Below are positions 34,501 to 44,549 of a stretch of 64,000 bases of DNA, in pieces. Position 1 is the first letter of the stretch. Each line of letters opens with the position of its first letter. A model generated the notes under the pieces. The model did no database searches. It was not told where the DNA came from and saw only the letters and a list, made by a program, of their open reading frames with translations. This stretch comes from Mactromeris polynyma. Lineage: Eukaryota; Mollusca; Bivalvia; Venerida; Mactridae. The translations under genes were made by a program, and so were the position numbers. The DNA lies in NCBI GenBank assembly GCA_032209605.1, contig JASFXZ010000008.1, forward strand, positions 3,224,001 through 3,288,000. Reading direction: 5' to 3'.

Positions 34501-37500
34501 CCAAAGCCAGTAAAAGAATGACAAACTATATTAACAATTTTTAACAGATATAATCTTTTTTGATAAATGTGTATTTCAAAGATATATCTGAAACAAAACT
34601 AATGAAGTTTACCAAAATATTTGCATGCACAGGAGTGATGTTTGTATTTAGTGTTGATGGGCGGATGATCGACGTCAATCAAATAATCGTTAAGTTTTGT
34701 GATCGCAATCGGCAACTTCATTTTACATTTAGTTCTAAGTTTTTGGCTGTATTGACAATTTACATGTCAGATTCATTGGTATGTTGTAAAAAGCAACAGT
34801 TACATCATGTAATTCATCATGTATGTTTGCTTGCTGATTTAAATCTTCAAAAGACAGATTGTCAGATTATGTTCATATTCACCTGTTTTGATGGAATGCT
34901 TCATGTTTCATATTTGTATGGTAAATGCGAATACGTTCTCTGTAATGATTTGATAGAATACAGTATGTATAAATTCAATTGTCTTCTATGGGAAGTAGTC
35001 AATGTTTTATGACAGACAAGTTTGTACTGACACCGTTCGAATTAGGATTTGAACACAGGAGTCCAAAACCATGCTTTTGAGAAAAAAAACAGTGGCAGTC
35101 CTTCAGAAGTTTTGCTAGAAACAGGAGTCCAAGGGGCAACATAGAGGAGTCAAAACTGCATAATTAGGAGTCTAGTGAGAACCTTGCTATTGTGAGGTCA
35201 AATGACTACTTAACATGACCAAAATACTGTTCAAGAAGTGGGTACCAAGAGAAGAAATATTAACACAATTTTGTAGCTGAAGCATTTATATCTCTGTCTT
35301 AAGAATTAATTTTATAAGCATGTGTTTTACTGTTGAATATTGTTACAGGGCATTAACTGAAGATGGTAGTACTGCCCAGTCTGCTGTTGATGTATTTTAT
35401 CTAGAAGGAATGTATGGAGATCTACCACTTGCTACAAGAATCACACTGGCTCTGTACAAAGTATTGTACGGTCTCTGCTTGCTTGCTATGTGTAAGTTAT
35501 GATTGCTTGTATTTGTTTTTTCTACAATTTACAGGTATAGTTCATTAACATCACATTTTGTTGTTGATAAATGCATCACGGATTTCCCTGATGAAGAAAT
35601 CTTGAGTCCCTGACTCCCTTTTCTTTCTAGGGACTCCCATTTTCAACTATGCATCCCTTCTTTTGTCAAGTATAAAGTGCATATCTGGGACCCTACACAT
35701 TTACTTAGGACCCCCAATATATCAAAAATGCGGGTCAAAGGACCCCTAGCTGAAAAATCCTTGGAAAAACCCTGAGCATTATTTAGATTTATTGTTGACG
35801 TAGTGTGAACCGTCTTCAAAGAAAGCACTGGTCCTATTGTAGTCTGAATTGCCAATGAGTTTTCATTAGTAATACTAATTGATTGATAAAGGGGTAAACA
35901 TTTTAAATAATAGAGTTTGTCTTCTTGAATAGACTTCCAGGCCTGTGTAAATATTTTTGAATATTATTGTTTGGTTCTTACTGAAGCATGCCTTGAATTT
36001 GTAAATTATACATTGTATGAAAGGAAGCAACTGGTAGTTATTTGATGCACAGAGGTTGAACACAGGTAATAAGTGATGAAAATCACTATTCATTGATGTA
36101 GTCTGCCCAGTTAGCGTCGTGGTTAGAGCACTAGGCTGACACTTGGAAGGTTTGGGTTCAATTCCCAGGCTGGGCAGGTCATGGCTTTCCGTGACATTTG
36201 GCTATGATCATTTGTCTTCCACCTCTTCAAGCCACTTTGCAAGTATGGTTTCTATACTGTGTATATGTAATATCTGAAATCATAATGTGTTTTCTCCAGA
36301 ACAGATATTATTGTAGCCATTATATTTCCAGTGTTTGGTAATTGGTAATCATAGTGTTACTATATTTTGTAGGTATATTCATTGGTGTTCTTGGTATATT
36401 TTATCTGAGATGGCAGAACAAGAAGAAAGAGAAAACACAACAGAAGGTTTACGAGTTAGTGGAGAAGATTATAGGTTGGTTGGTTTTATGTCAGTACTGA
36501 AAATCCTCACTTAAAGTCCACCTCAGACCTGCCTTATTACTATGACCGTATTTTCACCTACCACTTTTTATCCCATTTATTCATTTGATAATCAGATCAC
36601 CTCACAGGTATCACCAATTTTTCTTCAAAATCATTATTGCGGTTTCACTTTACATTATAATTATGATCATTTAAACCTTTAGCAAACATTTGCTCTCATT
36701 AAATATTAGTATCAACAAATTCTGAATTAAGCTGACATGAGTTGATCCATCTCTTTAGTCAGTGTCATACTAATGCATTGTTGAATTATTTTGTTAATGC
36801 TAATGTAATGTTTATAAAATTATTTTTCAGAGATGTTGAAAGATAACTTTGAGATGTCTGAAAGAAAGAATGACAATAAGAATTATCCCCCTTACATGGC
36901 TGTACAGCATATCAGAGACCAACTTATATCAGTTGCTAAAAGGTATTATAGTAACAGAAAACACACCATTTCCTTCCATTTGCTTACTGATGGCTCTGTT
37001 TGATCCAAAGGGTTATAAAGTATGTCACGCCAGCACTATAGGACTGTGCCATACTTTGGTGCTGATAAATTCACAAATATGGGTGATATAAATGTTTGCT
37101 AGCATCTTACTTTGTGGCCAAAATCAAGTTACTCTTGATGATATCATAATTTGTTTAATAAGTGCTGACTCTCAACTTGTGTAGGCTATGGCTGCTACCT
37201 GACCAGTGATCCTATAAAGGTTAGCATCACATACATCATTGGTGTAAGTCCAGATCATTAGTTCTCAGGCCTTTAAAACATGTAATAAAAATAAACTATA
37301 AAAACCTGTAATTCACTCTCCTCTTTTAAATGTACTGAGTATATAACCTGTGTTTAAGAACACTTTGTCATGTAGCTCATTTCTCAAAATACCCAAAAAG
37401 TAAGACCTTCTTGAAAAAATTGTTCATTTTGAATAATCATGTTTACTGTACAGTGCTTTATTGCTGCAATGCCAAATTTTCTCCTTATTGGCTGTTTTTA

Positions 37501-40500
37501 ATTTTGGTGAATTTGCGATTTTCCGCCAAAATATTTATTTTTGCTCTGATCAATTACAACCACTTGATTTTGTACCAAACAATGTATCAAAATCACATAT
37601 AACGGCTGACTGTCACACATTCTATGCTGATCAAGTCAACCAACAGTTAGCAGCGGGTACAAACATAACAAATGTCACAACTAATTAGAGGTTATCGGCA
37701 ATTAAGCCTCTCACTCTGTGCCCAGTGGCTAATGAAAGCAATTGAACAACTCTCCAAACAAGCTGATATAACTGTTGATGGCTTCCAGCTCTCAGGTTTG
37801 AAATGATATCGCAATAACTGTACTCTTTATTATGGTTGTATATATTTTTAACATTACTGTATGAAAATATAATGTATTTGGGATATGATACAATTGGCTT
37901 TCGAGTATTTGAAAAAATATTATTGCCATGTCTACATTGTGTTATATGTTTCAAATGTGATGCTATGTTTCTATAGTTTACTTAAATAAAACAATTTCTT
38001 TTCTGTACTCCTGAAAATGGCCCCTAGTAGTTATTTTGATAGTCCATAGACATTCTTAATTTCCATTAACAATCACAATTTTTTTTATACTGTAATCATT
38101 TATGTTACTTTATTTACAAATTTATAACATGTTATTAATAATCGGTTACCTAGGAAGGACAGTTTTACTATTTCAATATATCCCAGATATTTTGAGAAGT
38201 TATTAGGTGTTTTATGTTTTGTTTTAGGAGAGTTATTTTTGGATGTTGCATATTTATGATTTCTGTTACAGACGTCAGATGCAACCATTATGGGAGAATG
38301 CCGTACAGTTTATTGAAAGCAATGAATCAAGAATCCGTGTAGAGACGCAGGTTATACAGGGAGAGGAGTTTATGGTCTGGAGATGGCTTCAGGTGATTGT
38401 TACGCAATCTTTATTGTTGTACTTTGTGATTAACGTTATGAAACAGTCAGAGTATGGTTTCATTGTCGACAAACTATTTTAGACTTTAAATTCTTAAATG
38501 TTCCGTTTGCTCCTATGTTGTTATAACAGGAGAAATTTTAATACAAATTGGCGAAAGTATACAGTGGGTAACAACAATTATTCAGACAAATTTTATTTGT
38601 TTAAATCTAATAAAAATGACAGTCTGGTCAAATTAACTTTTGCACATTTAACGTCCACGTCTGAGTTTCAGTCATAAATTGTTTGTGAATTCTGACACAA
38701 CTTGATGGTGAAGCATTATGTTGATGCCTAGAACAACTGATTCTTGGTCAGACCTTCACAAGCCCTGAGTGAAGCCGGTGGCCTATATTACTTTGAATAA
38801 ACTTTTGATTGATTGATAAGCGTATAAATCAAACCAACATTTAAATAAAAAGTGGATAATATTTTCTTGATTCTCTATCATAATATTTATAATAAGTTCT
38901 ATGTTTTCAGGCCATGCCTAATGGACACAAGATGTGGCAGGGACAGGGTAGGTAGTATTGCATATTATTTTAGCCCCTGTCCATCTCTTTCTGTTGGTTT
39001 GTTAGATTGATAATATCATCATACACGTGATAAGTGTAATACATAGAGAATAAGGAGATGATGCATCAGCAAGAATGTATTATTGATGTTTCCCTACCAG
39101 CCAGTCTTTACAGGCACTTACACAAATAATAAATATCCATCTCACAGTCAATATAATATCACATCATTTCCATGTATCATAAATTGTAGAAACTTTAAAA
39201 TCTTGAGTACTTATTAAAAACTAGATTTTTTTTTAATGTATGTTTTTTATATATAAACACATAAAATCAAGCATTATATATATATTGTCTAGGATAGCCC
39301 ATAAAAGTCCGAAAGCTTATTTCCAATGGTGTCCTTTTCCACTGGAATTTATGACCAATGAAGTTTAAAATTCTATTAAGATATACATAACATTGTTGGT
39401 TAGGTTCCTTTCAACTTTGGGACAATACCAGAATGATTTTGTTATGTTAGTTGCTGGTATGATACAAATGAATGTTTGAATGATTTCAGCATTTGGAGAG
39501 ACAAGTCAAGGTAGTGTGAACAGTCTACCTTATGGTCCTACACCGTGTCTCAAAGTCAGAAACATGTTTGATGCTAACATGTAAGTATACACACTGGTTT
39601 CTTTTTTTTTTAAAGTGTTCTCAATTCCCCATAATTCACTATATACTCCATTCTTCTCTGTGTTAACATTTCTGTACAGCCATTGGAACCAAGTTTGGTT
39701 ACATCAAAATTGTACTTGTAGTTAAGACGTGAGACTAATGCTTATTTCATACAAACTGACTGCATCCAAAATGTCCCATATTTTTTTTTGAGGATCAATT
39801 CTCGGGCAGGGCAGGTCATGTCCTTCTATGACGTTTGGCTAAGGTAAGCCAGCTGCTTGTTGTAGGGCATGTTAGGTAAAGTTTATTATTAATTCCAGGA
39901 AAATTGGTTTGGTCAACTGATCGCCAAGTTTAACTGAAAAGCATGATAAATTTGTTAAAAGGCATTAAACTCAATAAAAACCAAATAATGCATTATGTTC
40001 TGGTACGGTCTTGCCTCCTCTACATTATGTAATGTGATGTATTGTGGTTTCTAGGGAGCAGAGTGTGGATGATTGGCATCTTGATATTGAAGAAGGAATA
40101 TTGGAAAAATGTCAAGATAACCATGGTATTCTTCATATCTTTGTCGACAGAACTTCCAGAGAGGTAATAATATGAATAATAAAATGTAATATGTCTGCAT
40201 TCATCACAGATGTTAGTGCTTGGAACTATGCATAGGTCTTAGCCACACCCTCACAATACATCATTGCCACTGCCTCCTGATGTTAGTGCTTGGAACTATG
40301 CATAGGTCTTAGCCACACCCTCACAATACATCATTGCCACTGCCTCCTTATGTTAGTGCTTGGAACTATGCATAGGTCTTAGCCACACCCTCACAATACA
40401 TCATTACAGTTTTTTTAGCTCACCTCCTGAGCACGAAGTGCTCATGGTGAGCTTTTAGGATCGATGAATGTCCGTCATCGTGAATCGTGCGTCAACATTT

Positions 40501-42840
40501 TCTTTAAACAACATCTCCTATACCACTGAATGGATTTTGTTCAAATGACACAGGAATGATCCTTGGGTGGGCCTCTTTCAAAGTTGCATAAATCGTTCTG
40601 GTCCGCTGCATAATTAGGTCACAAGAGCTAAAAATAGATTTTAAAAGTGTAAACTTTGAAAATCTTCTTGTCCCAAACCATAAGGTCTAGAGCTTTGATA
40701 TTTGGTGTGTAGCATTGTCTAGTGGTCCTCTTACAAGATTGCATAAACGATTAAGTTTCGTCAAAAAAGATGGCCACCAGTTGGCGGGGCTTGTTCCCTA
40801 TAAGTATATAGTGGAAACAATAAACAACATCTCCTCCTAAACCACTCTTTGGATTATGACTAAACTTCACACGAATGATCCTTAGGTGGTTCTCTTTGGA
40901 AGTTATATAAATTATTCCGGTCTGTTGCATAAGTAGGTCACAGGAGCTAAAAATAGATTTTCAAAGTGTAAACTTTGAAAATCTTCTTGTCCCAAACCAT
41001 AAGGTCTAGAGCTTTGATGTTTGTTGTGTAGCATTGTTTAGTGGTCCTATTACAAGATTGCATAAACGATTAAGTTTCGTAAAAACGAATGATTTTTTCG
41101 TAAAAACAAATTATCCTTTCGTAAAAACGAATTATCATTTAATAAATACGAAATAGTTTTTCGTAAAAACTAATTATTTTTTTGTAAATATGAATTATTA
41201 TTTCATAAATAAGAATGGCAGTGGACTTGGGTGAGCGATATAGGGCCATCATGGCCCTTTTGTTTATCAAGGTAGCAGATGCAAAGTGTAATTCAAATAA
41301 GCATAATGCTTTTATCAAAATCGAGCTAAATGAATTGGTATACATATAAGCAATGATAGTATCAACCAAGCTAGCCTTTTCAAGCAAGAGTCTGAAATTT
41401 GTTTTAATGGTACTCTTGCTTGGTAGAAAATTGCATCTAAGCTTTTCCTTTATTGAACCGAACTTTGTATATGATTTTTCTTTTTTTGCATCGCACTTGT
41501 TCAAGTCTTAATTGTACATGCACATGTTTGTAAAGAAGAAATGTAAAAGAGTATAAAGTAATACCAATATGTTGTATGTCTGTATTTCAGGGTTGTGTTT
41601 ATATTAAGTGCAGCAGTTGTGAGAAAGCCTATGAGGCTTATCAGGCTTTGCATGGATGGTGGTTTGACGGTAGGTTTTATGAAATAATTATTGAGCTTAA
41701 GATTCTTCGCTTTTTGATCATTGGAATTGTTAATTCAAAAGCTTATCATTTGTAGATGTTTACTGGACCACTAAATGTGTCACATTTACTCATGTGCATG
41801 AGACATCAATGATTATCATTGTGCAATGATGTTGGGGTGATGTCTTTAGGGGATAACATAGGCTTATAAATGTGTTTCCTGTAACAAAGTTTGGGAGTTG
41901 GGTTGAGATTTTTATGCTTGTTCTGTACATTTGTACAGGCACATTGGGTCACTCTTTAGGAATGTTACAAGTTGTTAGACTCACAAAATTACTGTTAGGG
42001 GTAAAACATTAGGATTGATAAGTTCCTGGGAAACGGAGAAATTTCTGGGCCTTACAAAGTAATTTGAATATAAACTTGCTTTTCATATGCTGTAAACTGC
42101 ATTTTTATTCAGTAATAATTGAATTGATTATAAGCAATTCATAGCATTGATGTGAGCAAATAACGACGTACATGTACTAAACTCGGTTACATCATAGTCC
42201 AGTGTTTAAGCATTAACTGTGGTAAGACCTCACAATGTAATTGTCATACGATATATAGAATATCAACCATTTTGTATCAATAAATCTGACCGATACAAAC
42301 CCCACCTTCTGATATATCCCTCTCTGGTGTCTATATAATCATAATGCTACTTCTATGTACTTTCAGGACGTCTTGTCTATATAATCAAAATGCTACTTCT
42401 ATGTACTTTCAGGACGTCTTGTCTATATAATCAAAATGCTACTTCTATGTACTTTCAGGACGTCTTGTCTATATAATCATAATGCTACTTCTATGTACTT
42501 TCAGGACGTCTTGTCTATATAATCATAATGCTACTTCTATGTACTTTCAGGACGTCTTGTCTATGTAATCATAATGCTACTTCTATGTACTTTCAGGACG
42601 TCTTGTCTATATAATCATAATGCTACTTCTATGTACTTTCAGGACGTCTTGTCTATGTAATCATAATGCTACTTCTATGTACTTTCAGGACGTCTTGTTA
42701 CGGTGAAATATTTACGGCTGGAACATTATCACGACAGATTTCCTGATTCTAGGAATAAAAGACATCCATTGAAGCCATCGAAATGTGAGATGCCATCTGT
42801 ATCTCGGCCATATCATAAGTCTGCCTTGGAAATGACATAA
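25559..42840 (+). CDS. LEMD3: Inner nuclear membrane protein MAN1 (LEM domain-containing protein 3)
   Basis: MAN1 binds BAF/chromatin through its LEM domain and, in animals, restrains SMAD signalling through its carboxy-terminal RRM. Coding exons: 25559-26390, 27999-28021, 30834-30915, 32589-32683, 34353-34420, 35349-35491, 36373-36474, 36831-36942, 38272-38392, 38911-38947, 39490-39580, 40055-40163, 41591-41669, 42689-42840. Phases agree throughout; 681 residues. LEM domain at about residues 4-45 ([24 protein letters not shown]); Ser/Arg-rich linker with an acidic tract ([11 protein letters not shown]); membrane segments at about 243-262 and 405-426; MSC region between and after them with [10 protein letters not shown] and [11 protein letters not shown] at about 555-640 ([28 protein letters not shown]). 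The RRM separates it from LEMD2. It is shorter than human MAN1 mainly in the linker. Exon 2 is only 23 nt. Introns carry many repeats. The start was chosen as the first ATG before the LEM domain. Confidence 0.96.
26760..26950 (-). mobile_element. CAGGGATTTCCC family element (copy 1), MAN1 intron 1
   Basis: Runs from CAGGGTTTTCCCTAGGATTT to GAGAAATCCCTG. Read on the minus strand it matches copies at 35577-35774 and 44344-44549 in order: GGATTTCCC, ATTTTCAAC, TGGGACCCT, TAGGACCC and AAAATCCT. The ends form an inverted repeat (CAGGGWTTYCC). The third copy has an 8-bp target duplication, so the family looks hAT-like. Confidence 0.75.
27309..27490 (-). mobile_element. CAGGGGTTCC family element (copy 2), MAN1 intron 1
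   Basis: Starts CAGGGTTTCCACTTGG and, on the minus strand, contains the family blocks (CCTTTGACCCC, GGGTCAATTTTTTCTC, AAATGCCCACTGAGATTC). Its far end is diverged or truncated where it meets the next repeat. Confidence 0.7.
27491..27950 (+). repeat. Internal fragment of the AGCTCACC repeat family
   Basis: Near-periodic wording typical of the family interior occurs several times: CTTGTGAACAxxCTAGxAGCCACATTT, ATCATGAAAATxxxTCAGAATGTTT, GGTCATTAGGTCA. The characteristic ends seen at 19455 and 41267 are absent. It lies just upstream of the MAN1 23-nt exon. Confidence 0.6.
28061..29499. mobile_element. Probable hAT-like non-autonomous element, MAN1 intron 2
   Basis: Begins CAGGACTCGAGAAATCGGCTAGCCCGA and ends with the matching inverted ATTTCTCGAGCACTG. 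Inside each end are GGACTAGTCTAAAATAG-like and GGGCTAGTCTATTTTCAAG blocks in opposite orientation. No transposase domain was recognised; an ORF at 28221-28463 is not familiar. The 8-bp flanks (ACATAAGT and CATTTGAG) do not match, so either the target duplication has decayed or the ends are slightly misplaced. Confidence 0.55.
29319..29368. repeat. Hairpin inside the hAT-like element
   Basis: TATTAGATAATA at 29319 pairs with TATTATCTAATA ending at 29368, and the stem continues inward with CACGGACAT / ATGTCTGTG and small bulges. The loop is ATAATC. Strong secondary structure; function unknown. Confidence 0.7.
29599..30463 (+). mobile_element. pogo/Tigger-like DNA transposon remnant, MAN1 intron 2
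   Basis: Ends CAGTGGAATCCCCCAAAACCGG and (reversed) CAGTGGAACCCCTCTAAACCG are flanked by TA on both sides, as in pogo/Tigger elements. Near 30225-30360 a broken frame reads [14 protein letters not shown] and, after a shift, [12 protein letters not shown]. This is the CENP-B-type amino-terminal helix-turn-helix of such transposases. The DDE catalytic part is absent, so it is a deleted, non-autonomous copy of 865 bp. Confidence 0.85.
31103..31302 (+). mobile_element. CAGGGGTTCC family element (copy 3), MAN1 intron 3
   Basis: The best-preserved copy, exactly 200 bp, from CAGGGGTTCCATTTGACCC to CACCTAGTGGAACCCCTG, with 10-bp terminal inverted repeats. It follows the MAN1 exon ending at 30915 by about 190 bp. 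Flanking 8-mers do not match. Confidence 0.8.
31548..32506. repeat. Minisatellite with 49-bp unit (about 19-20 copies), MAN1 intron 3
   Basis: Unit CCCCTGGACCATTATGTCAC + CGCACCTACTCAACCCTTAT + GTCCCCTCA, with substitutions such as CGACCG for CAACCC in later copies. It ends about 80 bp before the MAN1 exon at 32589. Each unit contains two ATGTC words about half a unit apart, hinting that it grew from a shorter 24-25-bp repeat. Long plus-strand frames of up to 358 codons exist only because the unit lacks stops and is not a multiple of three. One of them happens to run into the true MAN1 exon. Confidence 0.92.
33316..34246. repeat. Minisatellite with 30-bp unit (31 copies), MAN1 intron 4
   Basis: Unit GTAACCCCGCAATGTGATTG + GTACACGTTG repeats at an exact 30-bp period with no indels. 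Variation is confined to a few positions (CGCG/CACG, CCCC/CCCT, AATG/GATG, GTTG/GTAG). It ends about 105 bp before the MAN1 exon at 34353. Because the unit is ten codons long, several minus frames are open for 214-353 codons; these are not genes. Confidence 0.95.
35577..35774 (+). mobile_element. CAGGGATTTCCC family element (copy 2), MAN1 intron 6
   Basis: From CACGGATTTCCCTGATG to GGAAAAACCCTG. It shares TTGTCAAGTATAAA, CATCTGGGACCCTACA, TTAGGACCCCCAAT and AGCTGAAAAATCCT with the copy at 44344-44549. The terminal repeats are slightly diverged. Confidence 0.78.
36101..36300 (+). repeat. tRNA-derived SINE (family 2), MAN1 intron 6
   Basis: GCCCAGTTAGCGTCGTGGTTAGAGCAC carries the A box, and GGTTTGGGTTCAATTCCCAGGCTGGGC carries the B box and acceptor-stem complement (GCCCAG / CTGGGC). 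The tRNA-like part is about 75 nt. The body continues with AGGTCATGGCTTTCCGTGAC and TTTGGCTATGATC. The body start recurs at 39795-39850. Confidence 0.75.
39795..39850 (+). repeat. 5'-truncated copy of SINE family 2, MAN1 intron 11
   Basis: GATCAATTCTCGGGCAGGGCAGGTCATGTCCTTCTATGACGTTTGGCTAAGG matches the B box and body junction of the SINE at 36101. The A-box half is missing. It probably extends beyond 39850, but sequence similarity fades. Confidence 0.6.
40209..40405. repeat. 70-bp direct repeat, almost three copies, MAN1 intron 12
   Basis: Unit GATGTTAGTGCTTGGAACTA + TGCATAGGTCTTAGCCACAC + CCTCACAATACATCATTGCC + ACTGCCTCCT starts at 40209, 40279 and 40349. The copies are essentially identical, so the duplication is recent. 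The last copy is cut at CATCATT where the AGCTCACC repeat begins a few bases later. Confidence 0.92.
40416..41267 (+). repeat. AGCTCACC repeat, copy B (long form), MAN1 intron 12
   Basis: Starts TTTTTTAGCTCACCTCCTGAGCACGAAGTGCTCATGGTGAGC, with an inverted pair near the start (GAGCACGAAGTGCTC). Ends GTGAGCGATATAGGGCCATCATGGCCCTTTTGTTT. Inside, a block of about 140 bp (GGTCACAAGAGCTAAAAATAG to GATTAAGTTTCG) occurs twice, at about 40617 and 40936. A degenerate 20-bp AT-rich repeat (TTCGTAAAAACGAATTATC) fills 41072-41215. Same ends and orientation as copy A at 19455. Confidence 0.82.
42328..42698 (+). repeat. 46-bp tandem repeat carrying eight splice acceptors before the last MAN1 exon
   Basis: Unit GACGTCTTGTCTATATAATC + ATAATGCTACTTCTATGTAC + TTTCAG. 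Each unit contains a pyrimidine-rich tract, TTTCAG and the first ten bases of the last MAN1 exon (GACGTCTTGT). Post-AG positions are 42367, 42413, 42459, 42505, 42551, 42597, 42643 and 42689. Only the last is followed by the true coding continuation (TACGGTGAAATATTT). The unit is 46 bp, so using an upstream acceptor shifts the frame; using one three units away keeps the frame but meets an in-frame stop (TAA in TCTATATAA/TCTATGTAA). Confidence 0.93.
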
Positions 42841-44343
42841 AATCATGTAACAATTACAGCATAGAGATTATAAATCGATTGCAGTTTGTTTTGTAAGAAC
42901 TTATGTGAGAATCTGTCTACATGTGTTATCTTACCAAACTGTACGTGTTTGATGCCATACCATCACTCGAAATTGTAATTTTATAAAAAATGTGCATTAT
43001 TTAGATACTGTGTGTATGTATGCCTTGTTTTATAGAATCCAAAGTTAGAAACAATATAGAATATGTTAGACTTATTCATTTTATGGCCCCTGACTGAGTA
43101 GTAGATGTATGCATGTTCGGAGGGACGATAGTTCTAGGCCTGGTGGCATAAAGTATGTCTCGGTAAAGTTTCTAGGTCATGTGACATATTTTCTTAGATA
43201 TCCAGTTGATTGTTTGCTTGTTTTACTGTTTTTTTCATCATACATATTTGGATCATGTAGTGCCATGTTTTGTTTAGATGGATGTTGTAGAGTTATACTT
43301 GGTTTTAAGCCATTTGATGGTTCCATGAACATTTGGTTGGTTTCAGGAGTTCCGCTAGGTGATGAGTGTTGAGGCATCATTTTGATCATTTTTGACAAGA
43401 TTTTATCATTTTATAGCCAAATTACCAATAATTGAGAGAAAATTTTACCCTTAAGCCAGAATCCTTTGGGTCAAAATGTGGAAATTTCAGGGGTCAAAGG
43501 TCAACTCCAGGCTCAAAAGGAACCCCTGTGTTTATAGTACAGAATAGTAGTCTTACAGAATCTACAGCTTCTTATTTTGTTTCTTTGTCAACTTAATACG
43601 TGAAATTCAAATATGCTTAAATACAGCTGTTTTTATTGTTTTTTTAGATCTGTTGAAGTTCAGTCAGATGTATTTATAGCAATCCAGTGTAGATCTATTG
43701 GAAACTTAATTTCATCAAATGTTCAAAAAATGTGAGAGGTCACAGCCCAGGGTGGCTCACAATTTGAGAAAAAATGATTTAAGTTTTTGCTGGACCGAGA
43801 ATGTGAAACCTAGTATGGTGATTCAAGAAATCAATACTGAAACAATCTGTACAGATAAACTTGCATACTTCTATACACAGATCCAGGTTCGTGTGTGATG
43901 TTTGATTCTTGCTTTTTGTATACCGGTAATTAACTATGATATAGGGCTTTGTATTTCGATACAGCAATTGGTTTGTTATTATCATATATGTGACTTATCA
44001 ATTACTTAGACTTTACTGTAGAGATGATTGATATGTTTATTTTGTTTGATACCTTTAACTGATAATGTTATAATCATTTACCTCTGTTGTATAAAATTCG
44101 CTACTTGTTAAACGAGCTGGCGTTATCACCATAGTTACAGCCTTGTTTTGTTCACAAACTTTGGGACTGATATATGTGCCCGTGTTTGTGAGTTTGTCTG
44201 CATATGTATGAATGCACATCTAATTCTTATGTTTAAAACTTTCATCTAGACTTGAGTGGATAATAAATCATGATTTGTTCATGTTTTTCTGTCAAGATAT
44301 GTAAAATATTAATTTTGAGAGATTGGTATGCTAATGCCTTCAT
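42841..44343 (+). other. Probable MAN1 3' UTR and downstream sequence
   Basis: AT-rich sequence after the MAN1 stop with no conserved ORF. It contains one CAGGGGTTCC family element (43344-43528). The first clear AATAAA I find is near 44263-44268, which would give a 3' UTR of about 1.4 kb. Further AATAAA motifs near 45255 and 45744 are possible alternatives. The transcript end is therefore uncertain. Confidence 0.45.
43344..43528 (-). mobile_element. CAGGGGTTCC family element (copy 4)
   Basis: From CAGGAGTTCCGCTAGGTGATGAG to CTCAAAAGGAACCCCTG. In minus orientation it contains TTGACCTTTGACCCCTG, GGATTCTGGCTTAAGGGTAAA and ATTGGTAATTTGGCTATAAAA, matching the other copies. It lies in the probable MAN1 3' UTR region. 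Confidence 0.78.
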
Positions 44344-44549
44344 CAGGGATTTCCCGGACACAGAAGTCTCGAGTCTCTGCTCTCTAGGGAATCCTATTTT
44401 CAACTTAATGTGCATCCCTGGGACCCCTATAATAAACTTTTGTCAAGTATAAACTGCTCATCTGGGACCCTACAAATGTACTAAGAACCCCCAATTTGTC
44501 AAACATGAGGGTCCAAGGACCCAAGCTGAAAAATCCTGGGGAAAACTAT
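44344..44549 (+). mobile_element. CAGGGATTTCCC family element (copy 3) with intact 8-bp target duplication
   Basis: Starts CAGGGATTTCCCGGACACAG. It is bracketed by GCCTTCAT at 44336-44343 and 44550-44557; with the preceding AT the match is 10 bp. An 8-bp duplication together with CAGGG ends points to the hAT superfamily. There is no coding capacity. Confidence 0.85.
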
